Positions 34,527-43,815 are shown, counted from the first letter of the stretch. The stretch is 48,589 bases of DNA from Planctomycetota bacterium (GCA_018969045.1 JAGWZB010000003.1:1-48589), one strand, 5' to 3'. The notes: generated by a model not told the origin, from the letters alone. Made by a program: numbers and translations.

Positions 34527-36245
34527 ATGAAACGCAAGATCGCTAAGGCCTGGAGTTTCTCCTCTCACGACGCGGCCCGACCTTCCAATCGGGTAGGACT
34601 TGCACGAGTCATGGCTCTGAGCATGCTTGGTACGTTTCTTTGCACGGTGGTGCTGGCCCAACCTCCTCGCCTTCGCAACGGTCTTCGCCCGACTCGTGGC
34701 TTGCCCGGAGCAAAAACGCAGGAGCTTTCGGTCTCAGCCAACAAGCCGGCCGATCCACCCTCAGCAAGTGTCCGCGTCAATCTCTCGGAGCCTCCAGCCG
34801 ATCCCCCGATCACGGTGGCAACGGAGGAAGAAAAGAACCAAAAGATAGCAACCGATTGGCAAAACCCTTGGTTGGTTTTTTACATCACGGGAAACCAATA
34901 CGGGTACCTGGAACCCTGTGGGTGCACTGGGCTGGCTAATCAAAAAGGTGGGATTAATCGCAAAGACACGTTGCTGGCAAGTTTGAAAAACCGGGGTTGG
35001 CAAGTCATGGCCTTGGATGCGGGCGATCAAGTTCGCCGAGATGGCATCCAATCAGAAATCAAATTCAACTGGACTACCCAAGCTCTGCGCCAGATGGGAT
35101 ACGCCGCCACAACCTACGGGGCGAAGGATCTTTTGTTATCCGATAACATCCTTATTTCTGTGTTGAATGAGAATGCTCAGAATGACCTGTTCGTATCGGC
35201 CAACGTGAGCATGCTTCCGGACCACGATGTCCGGTACAAGGTTGTTACCGTAGATGGCCCTGACAAGAAACCTCGCAAGATCGGTATCACTGGGGTTCTT
35301 GGTCAAGAAAGCCTGAAATCGCATTCCGGGATCCAGCAAGGCTTCTTTAGCGCATCGGATCCAATTCCTGCTTTGAAAGAAGTGGCAGGGATACTTAAGG
35401 ATCAAAAGTGTGATTACTTGGTGCTCCTGGCCAGCGCCAGCTTGGAGGAGACCAAGAAGATTGTTCAGGCGGTACCAGGTTTTCAGTTGGTGATCACCTC
35501 GGGTGGATACGGCGAGCCTACTTATCGACCCGAAGTTCTACCGGGAACTGAGTCGGAGATCGTGCAGGCAGGAACCAAAGGGATGTACGCAGGAATCGTG
35601 GGACTGTTTGATAATCCTGCCGAGCCGACCCGTTACCAACGCATCGCCCTGAGCTCGCAGTTCGAAGACTCACCTCGCATGCTGGAGCTTTTTAGCAAGT
35701 ACCAAGATGAGTTGCGGAACAAGGCCGATGACAACTTTTCTGCGCTGGGGCTCAGACCCAGTTCTCATCCTAGCGGCAGGAGCTTTGCTGGAACTCAGAA
35801 ATGCTCTGAGTGCCACACCACCGCGCACGAGATATGGAAGAACACACCTCATGCTCATGCGACTGAGTCGATTGTCCATCCTCCTGAGAGGTCGATGGCC
35901 AGGCACTTTGATCCCGAGTGCATCTCATGCCATGTCACAGGTTGGAACCCACAAAAATTTGCGCCTTACAAGACCGGTTACGAAACGCTTGAAGGATCAG
36001 CAGATTTGCATGGGAGCGGGTGCGAGAACTGCCATGGACCTGGTTTGGAGCATGTTCAAGCCGAGCAGGATTCCGTTAGCGACAAGAAACGCCTCGATGA
36101 ACTCAGAAGCGCCATGCGGCTGACGCTGGCCAATGCCCAAGAAAAGTGCCTTGAGTGTCACGACATCGACAACAGCCCCGACTTTCATAAAGAAGGGGCT
36201 TTCGAGAAGTTCTGGGAACAAGTCAAACACTACGGAAAAGACTGA
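34527..36245 (+). CDS. Tetrahaem cytochrome c554-like protein with 5'-nucleotidase-like N-terminal domain
   Basis: An exported protein (membrane segment around residues 27-45 ending in VVLAQ) with two halves. Residues ~110-400 follow the 5'-nucleotidase/metallophosphatase order: YGYLEPCGC, GGINRKDTLL, VMALDAGDQV, MGYAATTYGAKD, LFVSANV, KIGITGV, KCDYLVLLASAS, FQLVITSGGYGE. The metal-binding His/Asn/Asp positions of active enzymes are missing except LDAGD. Residues ~425-545 hold four haem c sites, CSECH (C426), CISCH, CENCH and CLECH, arranged like cytochrome c554. A CGC motif replaces the first metal-binding site. It is the last gene of the five-gene run and probably works in periplasmic electron transfer; its partner is unknown. 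Confidence 0.82.
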   Translation: MKRKIAKAWSFSSHDAARPSNRVGLARVMALSMLGTFLCTVVLAQPPRLRNGLRPTRGLPGAKTQELSVSANKPADPPSASVRVNLSEPPADPPITVATEEEKNQKIATDWQNPWLVFYITGNQYGYLEPCGCTGLANQKGGINRKDTLLASLKNRGWQVMALDAGDQVRRDGIQSEIKFNWTTQALRQMGYAATTYGAKDLLLSDNILISVLNENAQNDLFVSANVSMLPDHDVRYKVVTVDGPDKKPRKIGITGVLGQESLKSHSGIQQGFFSASDPIPALKEVAGILKDQKCDYLVLLASASLEETKKIVQAVPGFQLVITSGGYGEPTYRPEVLPGTESEIVQAGTKGMYAGIVGLFDNPAEPTRYQRIALSSQFEDSPRMLELFSKYQDELRNKADDNFSALGLRPSSHPSGRSFAGTQKCSECHTTAHEIWKNTPHAHATESIVHPPERSMARHFDPECISCHVTGWNPQKFAPYKTGYETLEGSADLHGSGCENCHGPGLEHVQAEQDSVSDKKRLDELRSAMRLTLANAQEKCLECHDIDNSPDFHKEGAFEKFWEQVKHYGKD

Positions 36246-36248
36246 TTG

Positions 36249-37406
36249 CTAGGGTTTGGCGCCGGTGACCGACCGAATGTAGTCGACTTCGTTTTGTCGA
36301 TAAGGCGTTCCATCTCGTCGAAAGATATCGTGGAACCATAGCTCAGGTTCCTTGTCATAAGGTTTCTGCCAGGAGTCCCAAGGATAAATGGTTTGGCTTT
36401 TGCCATCGACAAAGCCCCAGTTTTGAGCACCGACATTTTCTTCTTTGAAGATTTTCAGGTTGGGATCGAAGTAGCTATTATTTCCACGAGCCATGTATTC
36501 TGTGCAAACAATCGGCCGGTTGTATCGCTTCAAGGAACCGATAGCCCGTCGCATGGCATCTCCGTCACCGTAGTGGTGGAAGGTGATAATATCGGACTTC
36601 TCCAGACATAGCTTATCGACCGCTGAGAGTTTTGATTCGTCTTCCCAAAGGCTAATCCAAACACCGCAGGTCAGAGGTTGAGAGGGCTGGATCTCGCGTG
36701 CCCACTCGAAGCATCGTTCGGCAAACAGCAGTCCCATTTGAGCTTTGTTGGGAAGCTCTGTTTTGGTCCCGTTTCTGCCGTAGGAATTGGCGTTGTCGTT
36801 ATCGAGTTCATTGACAAGATCCCATGCTTGGATGCGGGGATCGTCCTTGAACCGCTTGAGGATTCCTTGCAAGTAGGGTTTGACCATCGCATGTTTGTCG
36901 GGATCTCCGAGGATAGCAGCCCCAGGGCTTTGTATCCAACCGCTGTTGTGCACTCCTTTCTTGGGTTCACGCTGTTTTCCGGCTACTGGTTGGGGGTCCC
37001 ACACCGAGTCAAATGGTACAAAGATGATCCCTATCTTATGTTTCTGGGCGATGCTGAGGAACTGCTCCATGCGATCGAGCAAATCTTTGCCGTCACCTGT
37101 CCAGAGTAGATCGTGCAGAAAGACACGCATGGAGTTGAATCCTAAACTCTGTGCCCAGCCGAGCTCCAGATCGATTCTCTCTAAATCAAAGGTGCCGATT
37201 TGCCACATTTCGAGTTGGTTGATCGCGTATGCGGGAATGTAATTCGAACCGACCAACCAACCGTGTTTATCTTGCCAAGCTTTGGCTTGTTCTGGAGTCC
37301 ATCTGGATTGAGCTTGTGCCGTCCCGACAAGCCCGGCGAGGGTCATCAGCAGGGCCAAGAGGGTTTGGTTCCATAGGATATTTTTATAAGATCGTTGCAG
37401 CATCAT
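36249..37406 (-). CDS. Secreted GH5-like glycoside hydrolase
   Basis: A signal peptide (TLLALLMTLAGLVGTAQAQ) and a TIM-barrel hydrolase of the clan-A/GH5 type: LGFNSMRVFLHDLLW at strand 2-3, QAWDLVNELDND with the catalytic acid Glu after Asn, SDIITFHHYGDGD at strand 6, and RPIVCTEYMAR with the nucleophile Glu. Such proteins are usually annotated as cellulase-like or beta-1,4-xylanase; substrate is uncertain. Length 385 aa. It lies 97 bp behind the aldehyde dehydrogenase gene on the same strand and ends 3 bp from the convergent cytochrome gene. The nearness of pentose-acid genes makes a plant or algal polysaccharide plausible. Confidence 0.8.
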   Translation of the reverse strand: MMLQRSYKNILWNQTLLALLMTLAGLVGTAQAQSRWTPEQAKAWQDKHGWLVGSNYIPAYAINQLEMWQIGTFDLERIDLELGWAQSLGFNSMRVFLHDLLWTGDGKDLLDRMEQFLSIAQKHKIGIIFVPFDSVWDPQPVAGKQREPKKGVHNSGWIQSPGAAILGDPDKHAMVKPYLQGILKRFKDDPRIQAWDLVNELDNDNANSYGRNGTKTELPNKAQMGLLFAERCFEWAREIQPSQPLTCGVWISLWEDESKLSAVDKLCLEKSDIITFHHYGDGDAMRRAIGSLKRYNRPIVCTEYMARGNNSYFDPNLKIFKEENVGAQNWGFVDGKSQTIYPWDSWQKPYDKEPELWFHDIFRRDGTPYRQNEVDYIRSVTGAKP

Positions 37407-37503
37407 TGCCTACCAATAAATAGAATACGATTGAATGTCTCAACGACGGTCCAGGCGCGATTATAGCAGTTATCCGGGTCTTCAAAACCGGAGTTTGTTC
37501 CGA

Positions 37504-39087
37504 TCAGTCCAAGGTCCAAACGCCGTCGATGCATCGATAGGTTTTTCCTGTCGGATTGGTGTCCCGAAGCACGCTGGGCAAACGCGACTGGCGCACCGCA
37601 TCGTAACATGTCAACTTGGCAAATCGCAACATGCTTGCGGGAATCCCGACGGCGGTAAAGCCCGGGTGGCTGGTGGCCGGATAAGGCCCTCCGTGATTCA
37701 TCGCGGGACTGACGGCTACCCCTGTTGGCATCTTGTCATTGAGCAATCTCCCAACGCGATGCTGCAATGCATCTGCAACCTGAGGGTAATGCCCATCATC
37801 GGAGCCTTGGGTATCGCTGTAGATGCACCCTGTAAGGTTTCCTTCGAGAGATTCGATGACGCGAACAATCTGCTCAACTGAATCGCACACTGCGATCAAG
37901 ACCGCGTTGCCAAAGGCTTCGGTTTGAAACACATGAGGGTCCTTCAAGAACTGCCCACCGGTGATTCGAAGCACGGTGTTGGCCACCGCGCAGCGACTAC
38001 CTAAGAGCTTGCTGCCTCCGGTCAGGCACTGTGCACCAGCATCGGTCAGCACGCTTAGGCTCTTGACAAGCGATTTCTCGACGGACTCCGAAAGGAGGGT
38101 ACCGGCTGGCGTTTGGGTGTACTTGGAGACTACACCCTGAATAAACGCATCGGTCTTGGGACCTTGGACCATCAGCAGTAACCCGGGATTGGTGCAGAAC
38201 TGGCCTGCACCCATGAGGCCACTGGTAACGTACTCGTCAACGAGACTATCGCCCCGTTGGTCCAGCGCCCCGGGCAGAATCACCACGGGATTGACGCTCG
38301 AGAGCTCTGCATAAAATGGTTTTCCAACCCGATCCGCGACGGCTTTGAGTTGCAATCCCGCCCCACGAGCCCCGGTGTATCCGACGGCACCCAAGCGTGG
38401 GTCGGCCACCAATCGCTCGCCATCTTCGTGCGATGTGCGGTAAATCAACTGGACCAATCCGCTTGGCATCCCTGTTGCCTGCATGGACTTAGCTACCAAC
38501 TGCCCAAACCGTTGGCTGGTCGCCGGGTGCGATGAATTGGCTTTCGCAATCACCGGATTTCCAGCGGCGATGGCCGCAGCAAAGTCCCCTCCAGAGATAC
38601 CGTTGAAGGCAAAAGGAAAATTGTTTGGACCAAAGACAGCAACCGGACCAAGCGGAATGTAACAGGACCGGATGTTGGCCTTGCGATCGATGACCGGCAT
38701 CTGCCAGGACTGGTCGCGGACAGCTTGGGCTGCCACTTTGAGCTGATTGACCGTTCTGGGCAATTCGACATCCATCAACCTTGGCGACTTCGGTAGCGCT
38801 GTTTCACGATGTGCGATCGCAACGAGTTCTTCGCGGTCCTCATGGATCCTAGTCGCGTAGTCTTCCAGAAACGCGGCGATCTTGGCCGGCTCAAGATTTC
38901 GGCTGATCTGAAACGCACGGTGGGCGGCCTCCAATACGCGATCACACGTCGACCAAGAGCTTACCGGAAAGCTCAGCGGGATGGCTTCCAAGGTGCTAGG
39001 ATCCTTGGAGCTAAATACGCCAGAGGTATCCTCGGTGATCCATTGGCCGTCGACCAAAACAGGTTGAGATGGGTTTGTTGTTGTCAT
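37504..39087 (-). CDS. 2-oxoglutarate semialdehyde (2,5-dioxopentanoate) dehydrogenase-like ALDH
   Basis: A 527-aa aldehyde dehydrogenase of the NADP-type KGSADH group, which oxidises 2,5-dioxopentanoate to 2-oxoglutarate at the end of non-phosphorylative sugar-acid routes. Features: ETALPKSPRLMDVELPRTVNQL near the N-terminus, the PLGPVAVFGPNNFPFAFN segment, GNPVIAKANSSHPATS, general base Glu in PFYAELSSVNP, and catalytic Cys in GAGQFCTNPGL. The FAH-family gene lies 7 bp upstream, a pairing that strongly supports this role over a generic ALDH. Confidence 0.88.
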   Translation of the reverse strand: MTTTNPSQPVLVDGQWITEDTSGVFSSKDPSTLEAIPLSFPVSSWSTCDRVLEAAHRAFQISRNLEPAKIAAFLEDYATRIHEDREELVAIAHRETALPKSPRLMDVELPRTVNQLKVAAQAVRDQSWQMPVIDRKANIRSCYIPLGPVAVFGPNNFPFAFNGISGGDFAAAIAAGNPVIAKANSSHPATSQRFGQLVAKSMQATGMPSGLVQLIYRTSHEDGERLVADPRLGAVGYTGARGAGLQLKAVADRVGKPFYAELSSVNPVVILPGALDQRGDSLVDEYVTSGLMGAGQFCTNPGLLLMVQGPKTDAFIQGVVSKYTQTPAGTLLSESVEKSLVKSLSVLTDAGAQCLTGGSKLLGSRCAVANTVLRITGGQFLKDPHVFQTEAFGNAVLIAVCDSVEQIVRVIESLEGNLTGCIYSDTQGSDDGHYPQVADALQHRVGRLLNDKMPTGVAVSPAMNHGGPYPATSHPGFTAVGIPASMLRFAKLTCYDAVRQSRLPSVLRDTNPTGKTYRCIDGVWTLD

Positions 39088-39094
39088 GGTGTCG

Positions 39095-39964
39095 TTATCC
39101 TTGGACGATCGTGTTGGTCAGAGTTCCGATTCCCGAGATGCTGATATCGACGATATCGCCTCGCTGAAGCGTAAAATTGCTATCGGGAACAACTCCTGTT
39201 CCAGTCAAAAGAAATGCACCTTGGTGCATGTCGTTGTCGCGCAGAAGCCACTCGACAAGATCTTCCAGTTTCCGAGCCATTTGCGCTACGGAGGTCTTTC
39301 CTTCGAAAACAATCGCATCGTCGCGATGAATCGCGAGCGAGATTTCAATGCTCTGACGCTCGGGCATGTCGCCAGCAAGGGTGATCCAGGGCCCCAAACC
39401 ACAGCACTGATTGTAAAGCTTGGCCTGCGGCAAATACAAAGGATTATCCCCTTCAATGTCCCTGCTGCTCATGTCGTTTCCTATGGTGTAGCCGACGATC
39501 TTGCCGCTGCTTGAAATCACCAACGCCAACTCCGGTTCAGGGACATTCCAATGAGCATCTTCTCGAATCCTAAGCATCCCTAAATGCCCACTGCATCGGC
39601 CCGGTGTGGCCTTGAAAAAAATCTCTGGACGCGCCGCTGTGTAAACTCGATCGTAACAACTCGCCGCCGCTTCGCTCTCCTCCATTCGAGCCGTCTGGGA
39701 ACGCTTGTAAGTCACCCCGGCAGCCCATACCTCTTGGTCGTCGATCGGTGCCAGCCAGTTGACTTGGTCCAACGCAATCCCAGGTCCATCCGATGGGATT
39801 TGCTGGGCCAAAACGGTCAATTCCGGATGCGAAAGTAGCTCTGATAGATTCGATAGACCCGCTGCCTGCAAGTCCAACGGTGTTGCCTGTGCCGCATTGC
39901 CTCGATGGATATCCACTCGGGCGGCTTGCACCCCCTTTGCCGTCAGTATTCTTGCCAATGCCAT
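39095..39964 (-). CDS. FAH-family 2-keto-3-deoxy sugar-acid dehydratase-like protein
   Basis: Fumarylacetoacetate-hydrolase-fold protein of 289 aa. It has the [20 protein letters not shown] segment, [20 protein letters not shown], then [33 protein letters not shown], including the metal-binding E-x-E and Asp pattern. This form, rather than true fumarylacetoacetase, resembles 2-keto-3-deoxy-D-arabinonate dehydratase (KdaD). With the dehydrogenase next door it would convert a 2-keto-3-deoxypentonate to 2,5-dioxopentanoate and on to 2-oxoglutarate. The pathway assignment is inference from the pair; the upstream pentose dehydrogenase, lactonase and pentonate dehydratase are not in the window. Confidence 0.82.
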   Translation of the reverse strand: MALARILTAKGVQAARVDIHRGNAAQATPLDLQAAGLSNLSELLSHPELTVLAQQIPSDGPGIALDQVNWLAPIDDQEVWAAGVTYKRSQTARMEESEAAASCYDRVYTAARPEIFFKATPGRCSGHLGMLRIREDAHWNVPEPELALVISSSGKIVGYTIGNDMSSRDIEGDNPLYLPQAKLYNQCCGLGPWITLAGDMPERQSIEISLAIHRDDAIVFEGKTSVAQMARKLEDLVEWLLRDNDMHQGAFLLTGTGVVPDSNFTLQRGDIVDISISGIGTLTNTIVQG

Positions 39965-40007
39965 CTGTGTGTTGCCCTCGGTTTTTGTGTTGCCTCAATG
40001 TCGCCGT

Positions 40008-40036
40008 ATTATCACCTTAAAACGCTTAAGTGCCTA
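40008..40036 (-). promoter_or_regulatory. Possible promoter of the sugar-acid operon
   Basis: Reading the minus strand, TAGGCA (40036-40031) and GATAAT (40013-40008) are separated by 17 bp, with a start expected about 50 nt before the FAH-family ATG. An imperfect inverted repeat CTTAA-GCGT-TTTAAG lies between the two hexamers and could be an operator. Pattern match only. Confidence 0.35.
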
Positions 40037-40106
40037 GCAGCGATCCATCGAGCCGGTTGGAAAAACGGGTAGGGCAAAAAGATGGGTGGTGAGTTGGCTG
40101 GGGCAA

Positions 40107-41669
40107 CTAGGGTTGGTTGACGCCTCTAGTTAGCTTTTTGCTCGCTGGGCTCCAGATGAATATTTCTCCGTTGGAGCAGCCGATGGCGATCGATAGCTCC
40201 GATTCATCGCCGATTTGAACCCCCGAAGGCTGCATGACAAGAGGGAACAAGCGTCCCATGGGGTTTTGTGGATCGGTTAATCGCACACCTTCTTTTTCAT
40301 CGATGTAAAACTCGGTTTTCTTTTTCTTCTTCTGTTCTTTATTTTCTTCGGGTTTGTCTTTGTCTTGCGGCTCGGAGACTTCGACTTCCTCTCGACGGAC
40401 TCCAAAACGCTTGATCCGATCCGAATCGATTACAAAAAAGTCTTCGTTGCAGCAGATGAGTTTATGGGTTTGTTGAGAAAACCCTCCCCAAAGGACTTTG
40501 GCGTTGGGTGTGGTGAAGTTTGGATAATACCGGGCTGTACCGGCTTCATCAAAAGCCACGGCACCTTTGGTTAGCGCAACGATCGATGCGACGGTGCGTT
40601 GGTTGTCAACGAAACTTGAGAGCATCGTTCCGTCTTTGGCTTCAAAGGACTTTGCCATTCGGTCTCTGGAAGAAGACAACAACGTTTTTGAGTCGCGGGA
40701 CCAATCGATGCTGGTAACGGCAGCAGCATGGGCGGGCATCTTCCATCGCACGCTGTTGCTGAGCGTATCGACCACGACAATGGTTCCATCAGCATTGCCA
40801 ATACCGAGCAATTCCCCGCTGGGACTTACCGAAATATCAAGCGGTGTGTCTTTGCTGACCCACGCTATCCGGCGGGCTTTCAGAGTTGCATGACTGCTTG
40901 ATGGCTCTAGCGCGATCGATTCGACGTATCCGATGCGACCGGGTTCGCCAGAGGCGATCCAAAGCACTGATTGAACAGGATCCCAATGAAGATCGCTAAT
41001 CGAGCGTCCTGGGGTTGGGATCCTCAGTGCGATGCGAAAATTATCCTCATAATGCCAGACGAGAACTTCATGATACCCACTGGTAAAGAGTGTTTTTCCA
41101 ACCGAATCGATCGCGATGGCTTGGACCGTATGCGGACGCGGATACGATGGGATTTTTGGCTCTTTTGGCAAATAGACCGGTCGGAATGATTCGATGGGCG
41201 CGTCCATACTGCCGTCGACTTTGGCACCCGTTGCGATCCAGGTTCGGATGTCCTCGATTTGGTCGGGATCCAATGCATCGGAGTCCTTGGGCATACGAAA
41301 TGCCGGATCGCTTGTGGATATTCGGTCCCAGAATTCCCCGAGACCTTTAGGGAATGCGATAATGCGACCCGATTCATCGCTGAGCGTTGGAGCAATGACT
41401 GGAAGTTTCGATTCTCCGGGGGTCAGAAGGGATGCAGGAGTTGCCATCGAGTAACCACCTTGGGCGTCCTGGGCATCGTGGCATCCGACGCATCGATCGA
41501 CCAAAATATTCGCGATGCGAGATAGTCTTGGCTGGAGCGACTCTGGGGCCGTTGTCAACAAAGAGGTATCTGAGGTATGCACAGCATCCACCGAGGGCAG
41601 CTGTGCAAACAGAGTGGATTGGATCGCGAATAAAAAAAGACAGAGCCTGATCTGTCTGATCTGTTTCAT
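40107..41669 (-). CDS. Secreted planctomycete-type cytochrome c with WD40-like propeller
   Basis: A signal peptide (IRLCLFLFAIQSTLFAQ) is followed by a short cytochrome c domain: haem site C60-V-G-C63-H64 in RCVGCHDAQDAQGG, and a likely Met ligand in PAFRMPKDSDALDPDQIEDIRTWIATGA. WD40-type blades come next (VQAIAIDSVGKTLFTSGYHEVLVWHY, LDISVSPSGELLGIGNADGTIVVVD, VTSIDWSRDSKTLLSSSRDRMAKSF). A Lys-rich low-complexity insert (KDKPEENKEQKKKKK) interrupts the end. The layout is typical of planctomycetes and probably periplasmic; electron partner unknown. It begins 4 bp after DUF1015 and is likely cotranscribed. Confidence 0.88.
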   Translation of the reverse strand: MKQIRQIRLCLFLFAIQSTLFAQLPSVDAVHTSDTSLLTTAPESLQPRLSRIANILVDRCVGCHDAQDAQGGYSMATPASLLTPGESKLPVIAPTLSDESGRIIAFPKGLGEFWDRISTSDPAFRMPKDSDALDPDQIEDIRTWIATGAKVDGSMDAPIESFRPVYLPKEPKIPSYPRPHTVQAIAIDSVGKTLFTSGYHEVLVWHYEDNFRIALRIPTPGRSISDLHWDPVQSVLWIASGEPGRIGYVESIALEPSSSHATLKARRIAWVSKDTPLDISVSPSGELLGIGNADGTIVVVDTLSNSVRWKMPAHAAAVTSIDWSRDSKTLLSSSRDRMAKSFEAKDGTMLSSFVDNQRTVASIVALTKGAVAFDEAGTARYYPNFTTPNAKVLWGGFSQQTHKLICCNEDFFVIDSDRIKRFGVRREEVEVSEPQDKDKPEENKEQKKKKKTEFYIDEKEGVRLTDPQNPMGRLFPLVMQPSGVQIGDESELSIAIGCSNGEIFIWSPASKKLTRGVNQP

Positions 41670-41673
41670 GGGA

Positions 41674-42987
41674 TCATTCCAGTGAGTGGACGACTAGCCC
41701 CGAAGCAAGTTTGGGGTAGAAATAAGTGCTCTTGGCAGGCATACGCTCATTTTCCAGCGAAACGGATTGAATTTGCTGGACGCTCGCTGGCATGACCATC
41801 GCAGCCAGCGAATAGTCGTGTCCACCGACCAATCGTCCTTGCAGACCGTCGATGACTTCTTGGATGCAGTGCACATAGGTTGGTTTTGGCATTTCCTGGA
41901 AACCCAATGCATCTTCGAGCACCAATCGGTGCAAGAGGGCCACTCCCAATTCGCGCCAACCAGGGGAGTGCTCGGGAGCCAATTGAGCCATCCGATCGAT
42001 CGCGGCCTCTTTGGCGCTGATTCGCGTCCACTCTTTGGATTCTGCGGAGTAAAGAGCCAGGATCAACTGTTCGTCGAGCCGATCGAGCTCGGCCCATACG
42101 GCTCCTGCACTCTCTGGTCCATTGCCTACCAACTCGCAGTCAAAATACTTACCGAGTCGTTCATGCAACTGCTGGGTTGTCAGCCTTGGCACGCCATGGA
42201 GCAATCGATGCGTCGGTAGCACCACCAGCCCCGGGTCGCTCATGCTCACCAGGGCCGTCAATACAAAGTTGGCTGGATGATCGTAGCTCAAGGATCCTGC
42301 TGCAGCCAACTCATCGCGATAATTGCAAGCGGTCTCGTAACGGTGGTGTCCATCGGCAACGTACATCGGTAGATTTGCAATCAGCGACGAGATTTCTTGG
42401 ATGGTACCAAGATCGCTGATGGGCCAAATCGTATGCTGGACGCCAAGATGGTCCATCGCGGTGGTCCCAAGAACCCCCATGATCTTCGATTCGAGGATCT
42501 CTTGGATCAGATTATCTGAATCGGGATAGAGTCCAAAGATCTGGGACAAGTTAGCTCGGCAGGCTCTGAGCATCTTCAATCGATCCTCTTTGGCTTGGGC
42601 ATGCGTATGCTCATGGGGATAGATTTTCCCTTGTCCAAAGCGTTCGAGTCGAACGTTTGCCATGAATCCCTTGCGCAGGAACGTTTGACCGAGCCACTGG
42701 AATTCTTGGTGATACACGTAGATGGCCGGGTCGGGTTCGGGTTGCAGGATCTTTTCGCTCTGCCAATTCCGCAGAGTCCATCCGGCCCGCTTATAAAGTT
42801 CCTCAGCGGTATCTTGAGGTTCGTGCTTTGGATACTCCAAGCGAACGAAATTGTACTCGGATTGCCCGTAGAGCTGATCCTGCAACAGAGGGTCGATCAC
42901 ATCGTATGGAGGAGCGATGCATTCGGACAGCGATCCGACTCGACCGAGGTTGTACCGCAGGCCGCGGAAGGCTTGGATTTGGGGCAT
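41674..42987 (-). CDS. DUF1015 family protein
   Basis: The conserved blocks of DUF1015 are present: MPQIQAFRGLRYNLGRVGSL...IAPPYDVID at the start, YNFVRLEYPK, IYVYHQEF, YPHEHTHAQAKEDRLKMLRACRANLSQIF, and a central MYVADGHHRYETACNYRDEL with the His-rich core. The true start is the ATG at 42987 (437 aa); the track's extension has no family similarity. Function is unknown; in other phyla such genes often neighbour serine-biosynthesis genes, which are not present here. It is upstream of the cytochrome/WD40 gene. Confidence 0.88.
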   Translation of the reverse strand: MPQIQAFRGLRYNLGRVGSLSECIAPPYDVIDPLLQDQLYGQSEYNFVRLEYPKHEPQDTAEELYKRAGWTLRNWQSEKILQPEPDPAIYVYHQEFQWLGQTFLRKGFMANVRLERFGQGKIYPHEHTHAQAKEDRLKMLRACRANLSQIFGLYPDSDNLIQEILESKIMGVLGTTAMDHLGVQHTIWPISDLGTIQEISSLIANLPMYVADGHHRYETACNYRDELAAAGSLSYDHPANFVLTALVSMSDPGLVVLPTHRLLHGVPRLTTQQLHERLGKYFDCELVGNGPESAGAVWAELDRLDEQLILALYSAESKEWTRISAKEAAIDRMAQLAPEHSPGWRELGVALLHRLVLEDALGFQEMPKPTYVHCIQEVIDGLQGRLVGGHDYSLAAMVMPASVQQIQSVSLENERMPAKSTYFYPKLASGLVVHSLE

Positions 42988-43158
42988 ACAAAGGACGATC
43001 GTTGGCAGTAGGATTGGTTTTTGGATTGTCGAAGGCTCGGTATTGTACTGATTTGTTTCGGCTCGTCGCACCTCTATGTTTGGTTTTTCAAGGTGATAAA
43101 ATCCCCGAGCATCCCTTTCTGAATTTACAGGTTGAGTATAAACCCAAAAGGTTCACCG

Positions 43159-43815
43159 ATGTCGATTTCGCTTGAGCAAATGCGTCAAGAACTCTACTGT
43201 GCAGTTGTGTGCGATGCGCTAGACCAAGTCGGTTTGCACAACCAATCGCCCCGAGTTTCTCTTCCTAGACAAACCCCAAAACCGATGGGCTTGCTCGTTG
43301 GAAGGTGCAAGACCACGCTTTGGGCCGATATGTTCCATACCGACCCCAAGCCCTATGAACTGGAGCTCAAGGCCGTGGACGCTTGTCAGCCAGACGATGT
43401 GTTGATCGCTGCAGCGGGTGGATCGATGCGATCAGGGATTTGGGGTGAATTGCTGACAACTGCTGCCAAAAATCGGGGTTGTATCGGAGCGATCATCGAT
43501 GGAGCAGTTCGTGATGTTGATAAAATTGCCGAAACCGACTTTGACGTATTTGCCAAAGGACGCTGCTTGTACGACAGTTTGAATCGACAGCGCGTGGTCG
43601 ATCTGGATGTGCCGGTTGAAATCGATGGTGTGGTTTTTTCACCGGGCGATCTGGTCTTTGCCGACTCCGACGGGATCGTCGTAGTACCTGGGCAAGTCGA
43701 GCAAGAAGTCCTGCGATTGGCTCTGGAGAAAGTCCACGGGGAGAACAAAGTCCGAGATGCGATACGCACAGGGATGAGCGCCGTGGGTGCCTTTGAGAAA
43801 TTTGGGATCCTCTAG
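43159..43815 (+). CDS. RraA-like family protein
   Basis: A 218-aa protein with the RraA/HMG-aldolase fold: VVCDALDQVGL near the N-terminus, the anion-binding GGSMRSGIWGELLTTAAKNRG, and GAIIDGAVRDVD holding the Arg-Asp pair that in aldolase members binds metal and substrate. Members range from class II 4-hydroxy-4-methyl-2-oxoglutarate aldolases to RNase E regulators; retention of the active-site pattern favours a small-molecule lyase. The ATG at 43159 has AAAAGG seven bases upstream. Its TAG stop overlaps the convergent gene's stop within CTAG (43812-43815). Confidence 0.86.
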   Translation: MSISLEQMRQELYCAVVCDALDQVGLHNQSPRVSLPRQTPKPMGLLVGRCKTTLWADMFHTDPKPYELELKAVDACQPDDVLIAAAGGSMRSGIWGELLTTAAKNRGCIGAIIDGAVRDVDKIAETDFDVFAKGRCLYDSLNRQRVVDLDVPVEIDGVVFSPGDLVFADSDGIVVVPGQVEQEVLRLALEKVHGENKVRDAIRTGMSAVGAFEKFGIL

